Shown: one piece after another, positions 1 through 5,413 of the stretch
Layout of the letters: each line of letters starts with the position of its first letter
Position numbering within the stretch: the first letter of the stretch is position 1
Notes under the pieces: generated by a model
The model's database searches: none
What the model was told of the DNA's origin: nothing
The model's input: the letters and a program-made list of their open reading frames with translations, nothing else
Origin: Bacteroidaceae bacterium
Lineage (GTDB): Bacteria > Bacteroidota > Bacteroidia > Bacteroidales > Bacteroidaceae
Length of the DNA stretch: 5,413 nucleotides
Reading direction: 5' to 3'
Assembly: GCA_017557475.1 (NCBI GenBank)
Contig: JAFYYO010000105.1
Span: 1 to 5,413 of the forward strand
Program-made: the position numbers and the translations under genes

Positions 1-58
1 ACGCAGACTTGTCAACGTGAAAGATGAGGGAACTACTGCAGGGTTTGTTTCAAATTTC

Positions 59-190
59 ACACGTGATGTTTGCGAACAACACACGTACTTCTGGCCAACG
101 GTACACGTGTCGTTTTCAAACATAACACGTTATGATTCTCATCACGGCACGCTATATATGAAATAAGGACACGCAGCGGCGCATCCTTAT
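59..190 (+). repeat. 22-bp-periodic repeat array A (ACACGT core plus 16-bp dyad spacer)
   Basis: The hexamer ACACGT occurs exactly at 59, 81, 103 and 125, each 22 bp after the last. Degenerate cores follow in phase at 147 (GCACGC) and 169 (ACACGC). The 16-bp spacers differ in sequence, but the first four show dyad symmetry about the spacer midpoint: TGTT/AACA at 67-78, TGGCCA at 92-97, GTTT/AAAC at 112-121 and TGAT/ATCA at 133-144. The last two spacers lack clear symmetry at the midpoint and overlap the terminator hairpin, so the solid part of the array is 59-146. Positions 1-58 hold nothing else I can name, only a possible degenerate reverse core (AACGTG) at 14-19. The array lies just downstream of the minus-strand operon. 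It is not a CRISPR array, because the repeats are far too short. Function unknown. Confidence 0.75.
163..190 (-). terminator. Probable intrinsic terminator of the minus-strand operon
   Basis: Arms ATAAGGA (163-169) and TCCTTAT (184-190) are perfectly complementary. An inner CGC/GCG stem (172-174 with 179-181) and a 4-nt loop continue the hairpin across a 2x2 internal loop. On the minus strand it begins 37 bp past the DUF4301 stop codon and is followed by TTCATATATAG, which is U/A-rich but not a strong U-tract. The plus strand has no U-tract after the hairpin, so it should act for the leftward operon. It overlaps the degenerate end of array A. Confidence 0.5.
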
Positions 191-227
191 CCCAAAAATG
201 AAAATTTGGCTTACTGAAATATGGAGC

Positions 228-1748
228 TCACTTCTGGTGCTGCGGACGAAGCAAATCGTTGACAGTCTTGACGGGATTGAAGGTCGTGAGAGGCACTTCC
301 ACCATAATGGTACTCCAGTCGCTCATCGCCCCATTCCAAAGGCCAGGCAGCTCCAAAGCTTTCAATTCCTTGCCATCTTTGCTCTTGTAGGAGATGAAGC
401 CCGTAGCAGGGTCAACGAAGTCGGGAAGGTTGAACTTCTCTCCCTTATAGTCTCGAACTGCGCAGACGAGATCAACAGGATTGAAATGCGTGCCCTTCGC
501 GAACATCTCCACATACTCGGGATTGTTCTGGTCAATCTGGCTGCTCTCGAGGATTTGCAGAGAGATGCTGCCATCGGGATTGTAAGCGAGGAACGGACCG
601 CCTCCAGGTTCGCCGACATTCTTCACAACACCGCAAACGCGAATAGGTCTGTTCAACTTGTCCCTCAAGAAGAGATGCAGGTCGGTATCCTCCAAATCCT
701 TCAAGCCAGGCATATCGCAGCCAAGCGTATGACGGACAAAGCGAATCATCTCGGCACGTTCTGCCTGACCGTATTTACCATCGTCGAGAAGGCGCAAGTA
801 GGCAAACACTTGCTTCTGCACCTGAACCAGAACACCTGCGATAACTTGCTTCCAGAAGACGGTATCGGCTTTCAGTCTGTCGGGCACCACATTGTCGATG
901 TTCTTGATGAAGACGATGTCGCTATCGAGGTCGTTGAGATTCTCGATGAGAGCGCCGTGTCCGCCTGGACGGAAGAGCAGCTTGCCATCAGCAGTTCGGA
1001 AAGGCGTATTGTCCATATTGACGGCAATCGTGTCCGTACTGGGCTTCTGCTCGCTCAGGCTCACCTTATAGGTTATCTTGTGCTCAGCTTGAGCCTCAGG
1101 AAGAACGCGCTTGATAAGCTCCTCAAAGAGTTCACGATGCTCGCTGCTGACAGTGAAGTGCACCTCTGCCTCTCCCCTACTGCTTGCATAGAGAGCGGCT
1201 TCCGTGAGATGTTCCTCGACAGGTGTCTTCGCGCAATCATCATAGCTATGGAACTGCAGCAAGCCCTTCGGAAGCTGACCGTAGTTCAGACCTTCCTCGC
1301 CAAGCATATTCTCAACGACGGCCTTGTAGTCTCCTTCCTCGAGGAGCGCATCAACGCCTTTGCCTTCGTTCAGGAAGCAAGCATCGTTGAGCGCGTCGAA
1401 GAAAGCGAAGTTATGGATGTTGGCAAAGAAGACCTTCTCGAAATCCGTAGTAGGCACATCGTAGTCGGCATTGAGGAACTCGAACATATTCTTGAACATG
1501 CGGCTTGCAGCGCCGCTTGCAGGCACGAACTTTGTAATCGTGTGCCCCTCCTTCTTGTAGTCGTTCCAAGTGTCGATGTAGGCCTCAGCTTCTTCCTTTG
1601 TAGGAGCGATGATGCCTTTCCCTACAGCAGCTGCGCCTTGCAACTTGAGGAAGTCGAAACCTTTGCGGAAACTCTCCAACTGCGCATCTATCTGCGCCTG
1701 GCTAATGCCTTTCTGCTGGATTTGCAGAATGTCTTCTTTGCTGAACAT
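228..1748 (-). CDS. DUF4301 family protein, putative nucleotide-sugar pyrophosphorylase-like protein
   Basis: This 506-residue protein has no signal peptide or membrane segment, so it is expected in the cytoplasm. I recognise it as DUF4301, a Bacteroidetes family of about this length without an assigned reaction. Several motifs fall in the order seen in the GT-A fold of UDP-sugar pyrophosphorylases: a Gly-rich loop ending in RM at 73-86 (VPASGAASRMF), PGGHGALI at 261-268 (compare PDGNGG in UDP-GlcNAc pyrophosphorylase), FIKNIDNVV at 280-288 (compare the V-D-N segment there), VGEPGGGPF at 378-386, and ESSQID at 401-406 (compare EYSEI). A further conserved-looking block is HFNPVDLVCAVRDYKG at 421-436. 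The activity is inferred from these motifs only. The ATG at 1748 lies 2 bp after the stop of the upstream secreted-protein gene, and I see no -7 box just upstream, so cotranscription is likely. The start region is A/T-rich without a clear Shine-Dalgarno. The frame is intact, with stop TGA at 228-230. Confidence 0.9.
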   Translation of the reverse strand: MFSKEDILQIQQKGISQAQIDAQLESFRKGFDFLKLQGAAAVGKGIIAPTKEEAEAYIDTWNDYKKEGHTITKFVPASGAASRMFKNMFEFLNADYDVPTTDFEKVFFANIHNFAFFDALNDACFLNEGKGVDALLEEGDYKAVVENMLGEEGLNYGQLPKGLLQFHSYDDCAKTPVEEHLTEAALYASSRGEAEVHFTVSSEHRELFEELIKRVLPEAQAEHKITYKVSLSEQKPSTDTIAVNMDNTPFRTADGKLLFRPGGHGALIENLNDLDSDIVFIKNIDNVVPDRLKADTVFWKQVIAGVLVQVQKQVFAYLRLLDDGKYGQAERAEMIRFVRHTLGCDMPGLKDLEDTDLHLFLRDKLNRPIRVCGVVKNVGEPGGGPFLAYNPDGSISLQILESSQIDQNNPEYVEMFAKGTHFNPVDLVCAVRDYKGEKFNLPDFVDPATGFISYKSKDGKELKALELPGLWNGAMSDWSTIMVEVPLTTFNPVKTVNDLLRPQHQK

Positions 1749-1750
1749 AA

Positions 1751-4477
1751 TTATTTAATCAGAACTTTTTTGCCATTTATGATGTTGATGCCCTTTTGCA
1801 GACTCTGGAGTTGCTGACCAGAGAGGTTGTAGATGGGCGTATCACCATTGAAGTTGATGGGATAAACATCATAGTCGTCAATGTCTTTGATTCCAGTCTC
1901 GTAGTCGTAATCATGGAAACTAATGTCGTCGATATAGAGCTTGTCGCCAGAAATCCAGATAATGAAGAAGAACCTCGTTCCGTTAGGCAATTGCAGTGGT
2001 GCTCTTCCCCAACCGGTTCTGTCAATGGTGACTAAGCTGCTGGTCGTTATGCCCTCACTAGTTCCGTCGGACAACGCCACTACGAATGATGCCGGATGAT
2101 CTGCATCTGTCACTCTGCAATAGAACTCTACATCAATCGTCTTGCCCTCTTCGAACAGAGGCGACTGAAGGTATTGATAATGGTCTCCTGGCTGGAAGAC
2201 AAAGCTATGACCACTGTTGTTACGACTCAACTCAGTAGTTATGCCAGTTCCATCAACGCAATTTGTTAAAGCCCAACCCTTCAAGCCATCTTCGAAGTCT
2301 TGGATGTGAGGCAGGAATGCCATCGGTCTCTGCGTAGAGAAAGTGGCGGTAACAGTGTTGCTGCTATTATTGTTAGCATAGTTGGCTTGCAAATAGAACA
2401 CATATTCTGTGCTTGCTTCCAATCCTGTCAGCGTAACAGAAGTGTCGGTCGAGGTGGTTGTGCTGATCCAGTTCTGGTCGCTTGACTTTCTATACTTCCA
2501 CGTATAGCTCAGGACTTCGGGATCAGGCTGTCCCCAACTTAATGTGACGCTGTTGTCGGTTTTGTCGTTCATCTCGATATTGATGGGAACGGGATAGAGT
2601 TCCTCTACGCTGATATCGTCGATAAGCAGATCTGAATTATCGTTTACATACAAATCCTTAATTGCGACATACTTCACGCCAGCAGGGAGGTCAATCATCA
2701 CATAAATCCAATCGGAAAGAACATTGGTATAGGTATCAGTCCAAGTGAAAGAGCTGATATCGCTTGTTGTTTTCGAATAGCCAATCTGGAAGCTGACATT
2801 TTGACCAACATCTCCTTTTGCAAAGAAACTGAGCCTCACAGTTGAAGTAGTATTCATTTCAGGAGAAACCAGGTATTGGTCTTTATGGGAGTAGAGATAG
2901 GGGAAGAAAATGAAGGAATTAGAACCGGTATTGCTATCCGACGTCCAAATTCGACCTGTGGCAGGTCCCGGGCTGTAAGGATCATCGAGTGTATATCCGT
3001 TAACTATGGTCCAGCCATCCATATCGGTTTCGAAACTGGTGCCGTGATATACCTTCTGGCTGAAATAACTTGGAGCATAATAGGTCTGGCCATCTGCGCA
3101 AACCACTGCATAATCGCTGCCTTCCACACTCGAACTGCTTACAGGAGCACCTGCTGCTCCAGGCACGGAGCTGTTGCCCAAGTCCGTTGGAGTAAAATAG
3201 TCCGGATAGAAAGTTCTGCTGACGTATGTTTGTACAGTACTGCTGCCGTTCTTGCAGGCAATAGGATGGTAATTTGCCGTTCCATAAGTAGTAGCGAACC
3301 CGCCTTTGAACAAACAATTTCTCAATGTCAGATCCATATCGTCGCTCCAACCAATCAAACCGCCTGCATAGTTGGAGAAGCCGCTGATTCCGCCGCCAAA
3401 ATATGTGCTTTGCATAACCAGGTGCGACGTTGTGCCATGACCCACAATACCGCCAGCATACTGCGTGCCTTTGACGTTGGTCAGAACCTTACAGTCTGTG
3501 ATACAATTCGCATTACCGGCACAAACGCCTACAAGGCCGGAGGCATGAAGTCCAGAAGACGTCACACTTCCTTGAACCGTCAGATTCCTTATCGTTGCAG
3601 ACTTTATGCTCATGAAAGGAGCCAATCCCGTATCCGAGCCGTTGATGTTGACGGTAAGGGTCTTATTGTTGCCGTAGAACCAACCGTAGAAGTATTTGTT
3701 AGGAGCACCTGCAGGCATCGTAACCTCGATGTCGTTCATCAGCTTGTAATACATGTCCGGCTCTATGCCCATGGCAATTCTTCTGGCAAAGATGTTCCAA
3801 TCGTTGGTGTTGTTGATTAAGAAAGGAGAGTCGAACGTTCCACTACCTGAAAGCGGCAGAATCTCGCTCTTGTCGATGTGCAGAAAGATGTATTTACCTC
3901 CAGCTCCTTTGTTCAGGTCATAACCCTCAGAATTGTCGCCATTCTCACCTACAGCTCCACTAGCACCACTCTTGGTGTTAACGAAATAGATATTGTTGAT
4001 GGCAGAGAAGGTATTGATATACGTCCTCGTATAATAAAGGTGTATGGAGGCCGTGTTTGAGCCAGTATTACTGTTCAAGTCTCCCTTCACCGATTTGAAA
4101 TGACTGCCGCCATCATAAGGAGTAAGGGTATATGTAACGCCGTACTTGTCGTCCAAAGTATCGGGAGCACCCGAGCCCGACTTGATGTAGAAATCTGTGA
4201 TGAAAGAGTCTGCAGTGAAGATGCTTGCTTTCTTGTAGAGCAGAAAGATGTAGTCTCCACTGGCACCTTCATTCAGGTCTTGGTTGATAACCGTCCAACC
4301 CTGAGCGCGATAAGTATTCTTCAGGTTATTCGTTTCGCCTTCAGTTCCGCCGATGAGCATCACATCTGTAACGAATTCCTGAGCATGAGTGGTTACAGAA
4401 GCTAGGACTGCAACGAGAAGCAAAAGTAAACCACGCATTGTAAGCATTCTCTTAACCGATAGAATTTTAGTAAACAT
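1751..4477 (-). CDS. Secreted multidomain adhesin-like protein (beta-prism-like repeats, GLUG-like repeats, two cleaved-adhesin-like domains, FN3, sorting tail)
   Basis: This 908-residue protein is probably exported to the cell surface. In order: a signal peptide at 1-32 (hydrophobic core 17-26, likely cut after T-H-A); three related segments at 36-83, 93-151 and 160-204, each opening with a V/I-T/N strand and closing on a DLN motif plus a hydrophobic strand; about 215-250, resembling the lead-in of GLUG proteins; GLUG-like motifs SGLVG, GGIVG and GGLIG at 313, 342 and 372; a cleaved-adhesin or MAM-like sandwich at about 475-626 (FETDMDGW, YLVSPEM, LLIDDISVE); an FN3 domain at about 630-716; a second sandwich at about 720-857 (DFEDGLKGW, LYIDDISF); and a tail at about 862-908 (IYNLSGQ, NIINGKKVLIK) resembling a Bacteroidetes sorting signal. 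The frame opens at 4570, but the ATG at 4477 is chosen because a strong promoter lies at 4516-4546 and the signal peptide follows directly. ATGs at 4447 and 4438 are alternatives. Its ligand is unknown. Confidence 0.85.
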   Translation of the reverse strand: MFTKILSVKRMLTMRGLLLLLVAVLASVTTHAQEFVTDVMLIGGTEGETNNLKNTYRAQGWTVINQDLNEGASGDYIFLLYKKASIFTADSFITDFYIKSGSGAPDTLDDKYGVTYTLTPYDGGSHFKSVKGDLNSNTGSNTASIHLYYTRTYINTFSAINNIYFVNTKSGASGAVGENGDNSEGYDLNKGAGGKYIFLHIDKSEILPLSGSGTFDSPFLINNTNDWNIFARRIAMGIEPDMYYKLMNDIEVTMPAGAPNKYFYGWFYGNNKTLTVNINGSDTGLAPFMSIKSATIRNLTVQGSVTSSGLHASGLVGVCAGNANCITDCKVLTNVKGTQYAGGIVGHGTTSHLVMQSTYFGGGISGFSNYAGGLIGWSDDMDLTLRNCLFKGGFATTYGTANYHPIACKNGSSTVQTYVSRTFYPDYFTPTDLGNSSVPGAAGAPVSSSSVEGSDYAVVCADGQTYYAPSYFSQKVYHGTSFETDMDGWTIVNGYTLDDPYSPGPATGRIWTSDSNTGSNSFIFFPYLYSHKDQYLVSPEMNTTSTVRLSFFAKGDVGQNVSFQIGYSKTTSDISSFTWTDTYTNVLSDWIYVMIDLPAGVKYVAIKDLYVNDNSDLLIDDISVEELYPVPINIEMNDKTDNSVTLSWGQPDPEVLSYTWKYRKSSDQNWISTTTSTDTSVTLTGLEASTEYVFYLQANYANNNSSNTVTATFSTQRPMAFLPHIQDFEDGLKGWALTNCVDGTGITTELSRNNSGHSFVFQPGDHYQYLQSPLFEEGKTIDVEFYCRVTDADHPASFVVALSDGTSEGITTSSLVTIDRTGWGRAPLQLPNGTRFFFIIWISGDKLYIDDISFHDYDYETGIKDIDDYDVYPINFNGDTPIYNLSGQQLQSLQKGINIINGKKVLIK

Positions 4478-4515
4478 TGTTTTAGGATTTAAGGGGTTTA
4501 TATACTTTTTCGCTG

Positions 4516-4546
4516 CAAAGATACGAATAAGTGAGAGAAATACAAA
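4516..4546 (-). promoter_or_regulatory. Bacteroidetes-type promoter P1 of the secreted-protein operon
   Basis: On the minus strand, TTTG (4543-4546) is separated by 19 bp from TATCTTTG (4516-4523), followed by CAG. This matches the Bacteroides primary sigma-factor consensus of TTTG, 19-21 bp, then TAnnTTTG. Transcription should start about 5-8 bp downstream, near 4509, giving a leader of about 30 nt before the ATG at 4477. Its position rules out the start at 4570 for transcripts made from it. Confidence 0.8.
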
Positions 4547-4598
4547 AGAAAAGTTTGTTTTTCTTTTCATTTCCGAGCGAAAGTATCTTCGACGAAGT

Positions 4599-4630
4599 CA
4601 AAGTTACAAAGAAAAGAGCATAAAAACAAA
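4599..4630 (-). promoter_or_regulatory. Possible second upstream promoter P2
   Basis: On the minus strand, TTTG (4627-4630), a 20-bp spacer and TAACTTTG (4599-4606) also fit the Bacteroidetes consensus. A transcript from here would begin near 4592 and carry a leader of roughly 115 nt to the ATG at 4477. It would also include the in-frame ATG at 4570. The region is A/T-rich, so a chance match is possible and it is weaker evidence than P1. Confidence 0.4.
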
Positions 4631-4637
4631 TAAATCC

Positions 4638-4669
4638 TGCATAAAATGCGCATTTTTCCAATTTATGCA
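4638..4669. promoter_or_regulatory. Nested palindrome upstream of the operon promoters (possible operator)
   Basis: An outer inverted repeat TGCATAAA (4638-4645) / TTTATGCA (4662-4669) encloses most of a perfect 14-bp palindrome AAAATGCGCATTTT (4643-4656). It sits 7 bp upstream of the P2 -33 box, a usual place for a dimeric regulator to bind. No regulator can be named. It could also form an RNA hairpin, but no transcript is known to cross it. Confidence 0.35.
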
Positions 4670-4710
4670 CAGAATTTTCCCAAACAACGGCAAATGAGTA
4701 CCATATCGAC

Positions 4711-4804
4711 GCATGTTTAGTCTCCAAACTAACCGTGCCTAGTTGTTCAATTAGACGTGCCTAATTCGCAAACTAGACGTGGCTAGTTTAAAAATTAGCT
4801 GTGG
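4711..4804 (-). repeat. 22-bp-periodic repeat array B, opposite orientation to array A
   Basis: On the plus strand, cores start at 4711 (GCATGT), 4733 (CCGTGC), 4755 (ACGTGC), 4777 (ACGTGG) and 4799 (CTGTGG), always 22 bp apart. Read on the minus strand they match the RCACGT core of array A. The 16-bp spacers are imperfect palindromes centred on the spacer: TTAGT/ACTAA in 4717-4732, CTAGTT/AATTAG in 4739-4754, CTAATT/AACTAG in 4761-4776 and CTAGTT/AATTAG in 4783-4798. Mismatches are mostly G:T wobbles. The array lies about 80 bp upstream of P2, so it could be regulatory for the operon. Its function is unknown. Confidence 0.75.
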
Positions 4805-4832
4805 CGTGTCTGTTCCCCTCTGAGCTTTATAT

Positions 4833-4847
4833 GATGCCATCGGCATC
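4833..4847. repeat. Short perfect hairpin between array B and the foldback element
   Basis: GATGCC (4833-4838) and GGCATC (4842-4847) are perfect inverted repeats around a 3-nt loop. There is no U-tract on either side, so it is not an obvious terminator. Confidence 0.45.
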
Positions 4848-4849
4848 TT

Positions 4850-5005
4850 ACAATGGTAGCCATGCCATTTCAATGGCTGGGAAGAAAGCCACCCATTGGT
4901 TGCGTGCCTTTAGGTACGCAACCCACGTTTTCTGTCGCGTACCTAAAGGCACGCGGGTTTGTCGCGGCCATAGATCCAGCCATTAAAATAGCTGGCTACC
5001 ATTGT
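4850..5005. mobile_element. Foldback element of about 155 bp, MITE-like candidate
   Basis: Perfect 13-bp terminal inverted repeats (ACAATGGTAGCCA at 4850-4862, complement at 4993-5005) continue after a one-base bulge into further pairing (4864-4871 with 4985-4992, two mismatches). A 9-bp stem follows (4872-4880 with 4976-4984), then an internal loop of about 21 nt per side, and then a perfect 18-bp stem (4902-4919 with 4937-4954) around a 17-nt loop. All the stems lie in one register, so the whole piece folds as one long hairpin. If the ends are taken as CAATGG, the element is flanked on both sides by TTA (4848-4850 and 5005-5007), a possible 3-bp target duplication. There is no credible coding frame. 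It could instead be a structured intergenic repeat that never moved. Confidence 0.45.
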
Positions 5006-5007
5006 TA

Positions 5008-5022
5008 TGCCCCGCTGGGGCA
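5008..5022. repeat. Compact GC-rich hairpin
   Basis: TGCCCC (5008-5013) and GGGGCA (5017-5022) pair perfectly around GCT. It directly abuts the right end of the foldback element. It is followed by AAGACTCC on the plus strand, with no U-tract, so a terminator role is not supported. Confidence 0.45.
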
Positions 5023-5084
5023 AAGACTCCCCTTAGATGGGCGTGGAGTTTCTCCCAACTTCCCCTGCTTCGTTGCCAGTCCTG

Positions 5085-5156
5085 GCACGTCAGTACTCCA
5101 ATCCTCACACGCGTGTACTCGAGTACCTCCACGTTGGTACTGGAGTACCTCCACAG
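5085..5156 (+). repeat. 22-bp-periodic repeat array C, same orientation as array A
   Basis: Cores start at 5085 (GCACGT), 5107 (ACACGC), 5129 (CCACGT) and 5151 (CCACAG), each 22 bp apart. The 12-mer GAGTACCTCCAC is repeated exactly at 5121-5132 and 5143-5154. Two spacers are strong dyads centred on the spacer: GTACTCGAGTAC at 5115-5126 and GGTACT/AGTACC at 5136-5149. The spacer after 5085 is a weaker dyad. Just upstream, TGCCAG/CTGGCA (5074-5087) is another short hairpin about 4 bp out of phase. The spacers differ from those of arrays A and B, but the period, core and symmetry are the same. Confidence 0.7.
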
Positions 5157-5210
5157 GTGTACCATTGGGATACTGAGCCAAAAGTGCCCTCCAGACGAGT
5201 TATTTTGAGA

Positions 5211-5232
5211 GCCAAAACACATTATGTTTGGC
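5211..5232. repeat. Inverted repeat GCCAAA/TTTGGC
   Basis: GCCAAA (5211-5216) and TTTGGC (5227-5232) form a 6-bp stem, extendable by CA/TG after a bulged A. Positions 5157-5320 hold no gene I can support; apart from this repeat I see only a repeated GAGCCAAAA (5175 and 5209). Confidence 0.35.
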
Positions 5233-5321
5233 GGCACTCCCTTGAGCGATAGTTTCCACCTGCTTTCTCGCAACAGGGTCTCACTATGCGTGTCTCCTTA
5301 CTCTTTTGCCTGTGTTTTAAC

Positions 5322-5361
5322 AATAATTAACGGCAGGGGGGGGGCATTAACATTAATTATT
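5322..5361. repeat. G9 homopolymer between 9-bp inverted repeats
   Basis: Nine consecutive G residues (5336-5344) sit between AATAATTAA (5322-5330) and its complement TTAATTATT (5353-5361). The tract ends 22 bp before the -7 box at 5367, so it abuts the place where a -33 element should be. Long G tracts slip during replication, which makes this a candidate for on/off variation of the promoter to the right. Confidence 0.6.
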
Positions 5362-5366
5362 ATTCA

Positions 5367-5374
5367 TACCTTTG
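5367..5374 (+). promoter_or_regulatory. Bacteroidetes -7 box for a gene beyond the right edge
   Basis: TACCTTTG followed by CAG is a close match to the TAnnTTTG box. No TTTG is found 19-21 bp upstream; that place is taken by the end of the G9 tract and GCATTAA, so the -33 element is weak or absent. Transcription would start near 5380 and run out of the window to the right. Confidence 0.6.
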
Positions 5375-5380
5375 CAGTCG

Positions 5381-5410
5381 CAAACTTATAAACTCACAAA
5401 CTTATAAACT
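5381..5410 (+). repeat. Tandem 14-bp direct repeat in the presumed leader
   Basis: CAAACTTATAAACT occurs at 5381-5394 and again at 5397-5410, a 16-bp period. It lies in the presumed 5' untranslated leader of the gene to the right, whose start codon is not in the window. Confidence 0.6.
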
Positions 5411-5413
5411 TAT

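Noticed and set aside
59..146. CRISPR array
   Set aside because: The shared unit is only 6 bp and the spacers are 16 bp and palindromic, while CRISPR repeats are longer than 20 bp. There are no cas genes.
198..1817. A 539-residue open frame on the plus strand, antisense to the DUF4301 gene
   Set aside because: It is an exact shadow of the DUF4301 gene, which has recognisable family motifs. The antisense translation shows no domain, and no plus-strand promoter precedes it.
2876..3820. A 314-residue plus-strand open frame inside the secreted-protein gene
   Set aside because: It is antisense to clear GLUG-like and adhesin-like domains, and its translation is of odd composition without recognisable motifs.
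4477..4570. Start of the secreted protein at 4570
   Set aside because: It would place 31 residues before a standard signal peptide and put the best promoter inside the coding region.
4902..4954. Strong 18-bp stem as an intrinsic terminator
   Set aside because: No U-tract follows on either strand, the loop is long, and the stem sits in register within the larger foldback structure.
4850..5005. Integron attC site
   Set aside because: The ends lack the GTTRRRY and RYYYAAC core sites, and there is no integrase or cassette nearby.
4801..5273. Several overlapping open frames of 61-107 codons on both strands
   Set aside because: They run through the foldback element and array C, so their sequence is dictated by palindromes and repeats. 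None has a family motif or a convincing promoter or start context.

Overview
The window looks like chromosomal DNA of a Bacteroidales bacterium, most plausibly Prevotella or a close relative. This rests on promoters of the TTTG-N19/20-TAnnTTTG type, A/T-rich start regions without a clear Shine-Dalgarno, a DUF4301 protein, and a secreted protein with a C-terminal tail typical of that group (YNLSGQ...INGKKVLIK). This is read from motifs, without a database search.

Layout. Positions 1-227 hold no gene. They contain a 22-bp-periodic repeat array (A, 59-190) whose end overlaps a probable terminator hairpin (163-190) for the minus-strand operon. Two minus-strand genes follow, 2 bp apart. The upstream one is a 908-residue secreted, multidomain, adhesin-like protein (1751-4477). 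The downstream one is a 506-residue cytoplasmic DUF4301 protein (228-1748) carrying motifs that resemble nucleotide-sugar pyrophosphorylases. One or two Bacteroidetes-type promoters (4516-4546 and 4599-4630) and a nested palindrome (4638-4669) lie upstream. The better promoter sits inside the longest possible reading frame of the secreted protein, so the start is placed at 4477, directly before the signal peptide.

Positions 4700-5413 hold no convincing gene but a lot of structure: a second 22-bp array (B, about 4711-4804) in the opposite orientation, a foldback element of about 155 bp (4850-5005) with 13-bp terminal inverted repeats and an 18-bp inner stem, a compact GC hairpin (5008-5022), a third 22-bp array (C, 5085-5156), and an inverted repeat (5211-5232). 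A G9 tract between 9-bp inverted repeats then lies just upstream of a plus-strand -7 box (5367-5374), which probably drives a gene beyond the right edge.

The most unusual signal is the set of three arrays. Each unit is a short core (consensus RCACGT) followed by a 16-bp spacer. Spacer sequence differs between arrays and, in array A, between units, yet most spacers keep imperfect dyad symmetry centred at the same place. Arrays A and B flank the operon in opposite orientations. No function is known to me.
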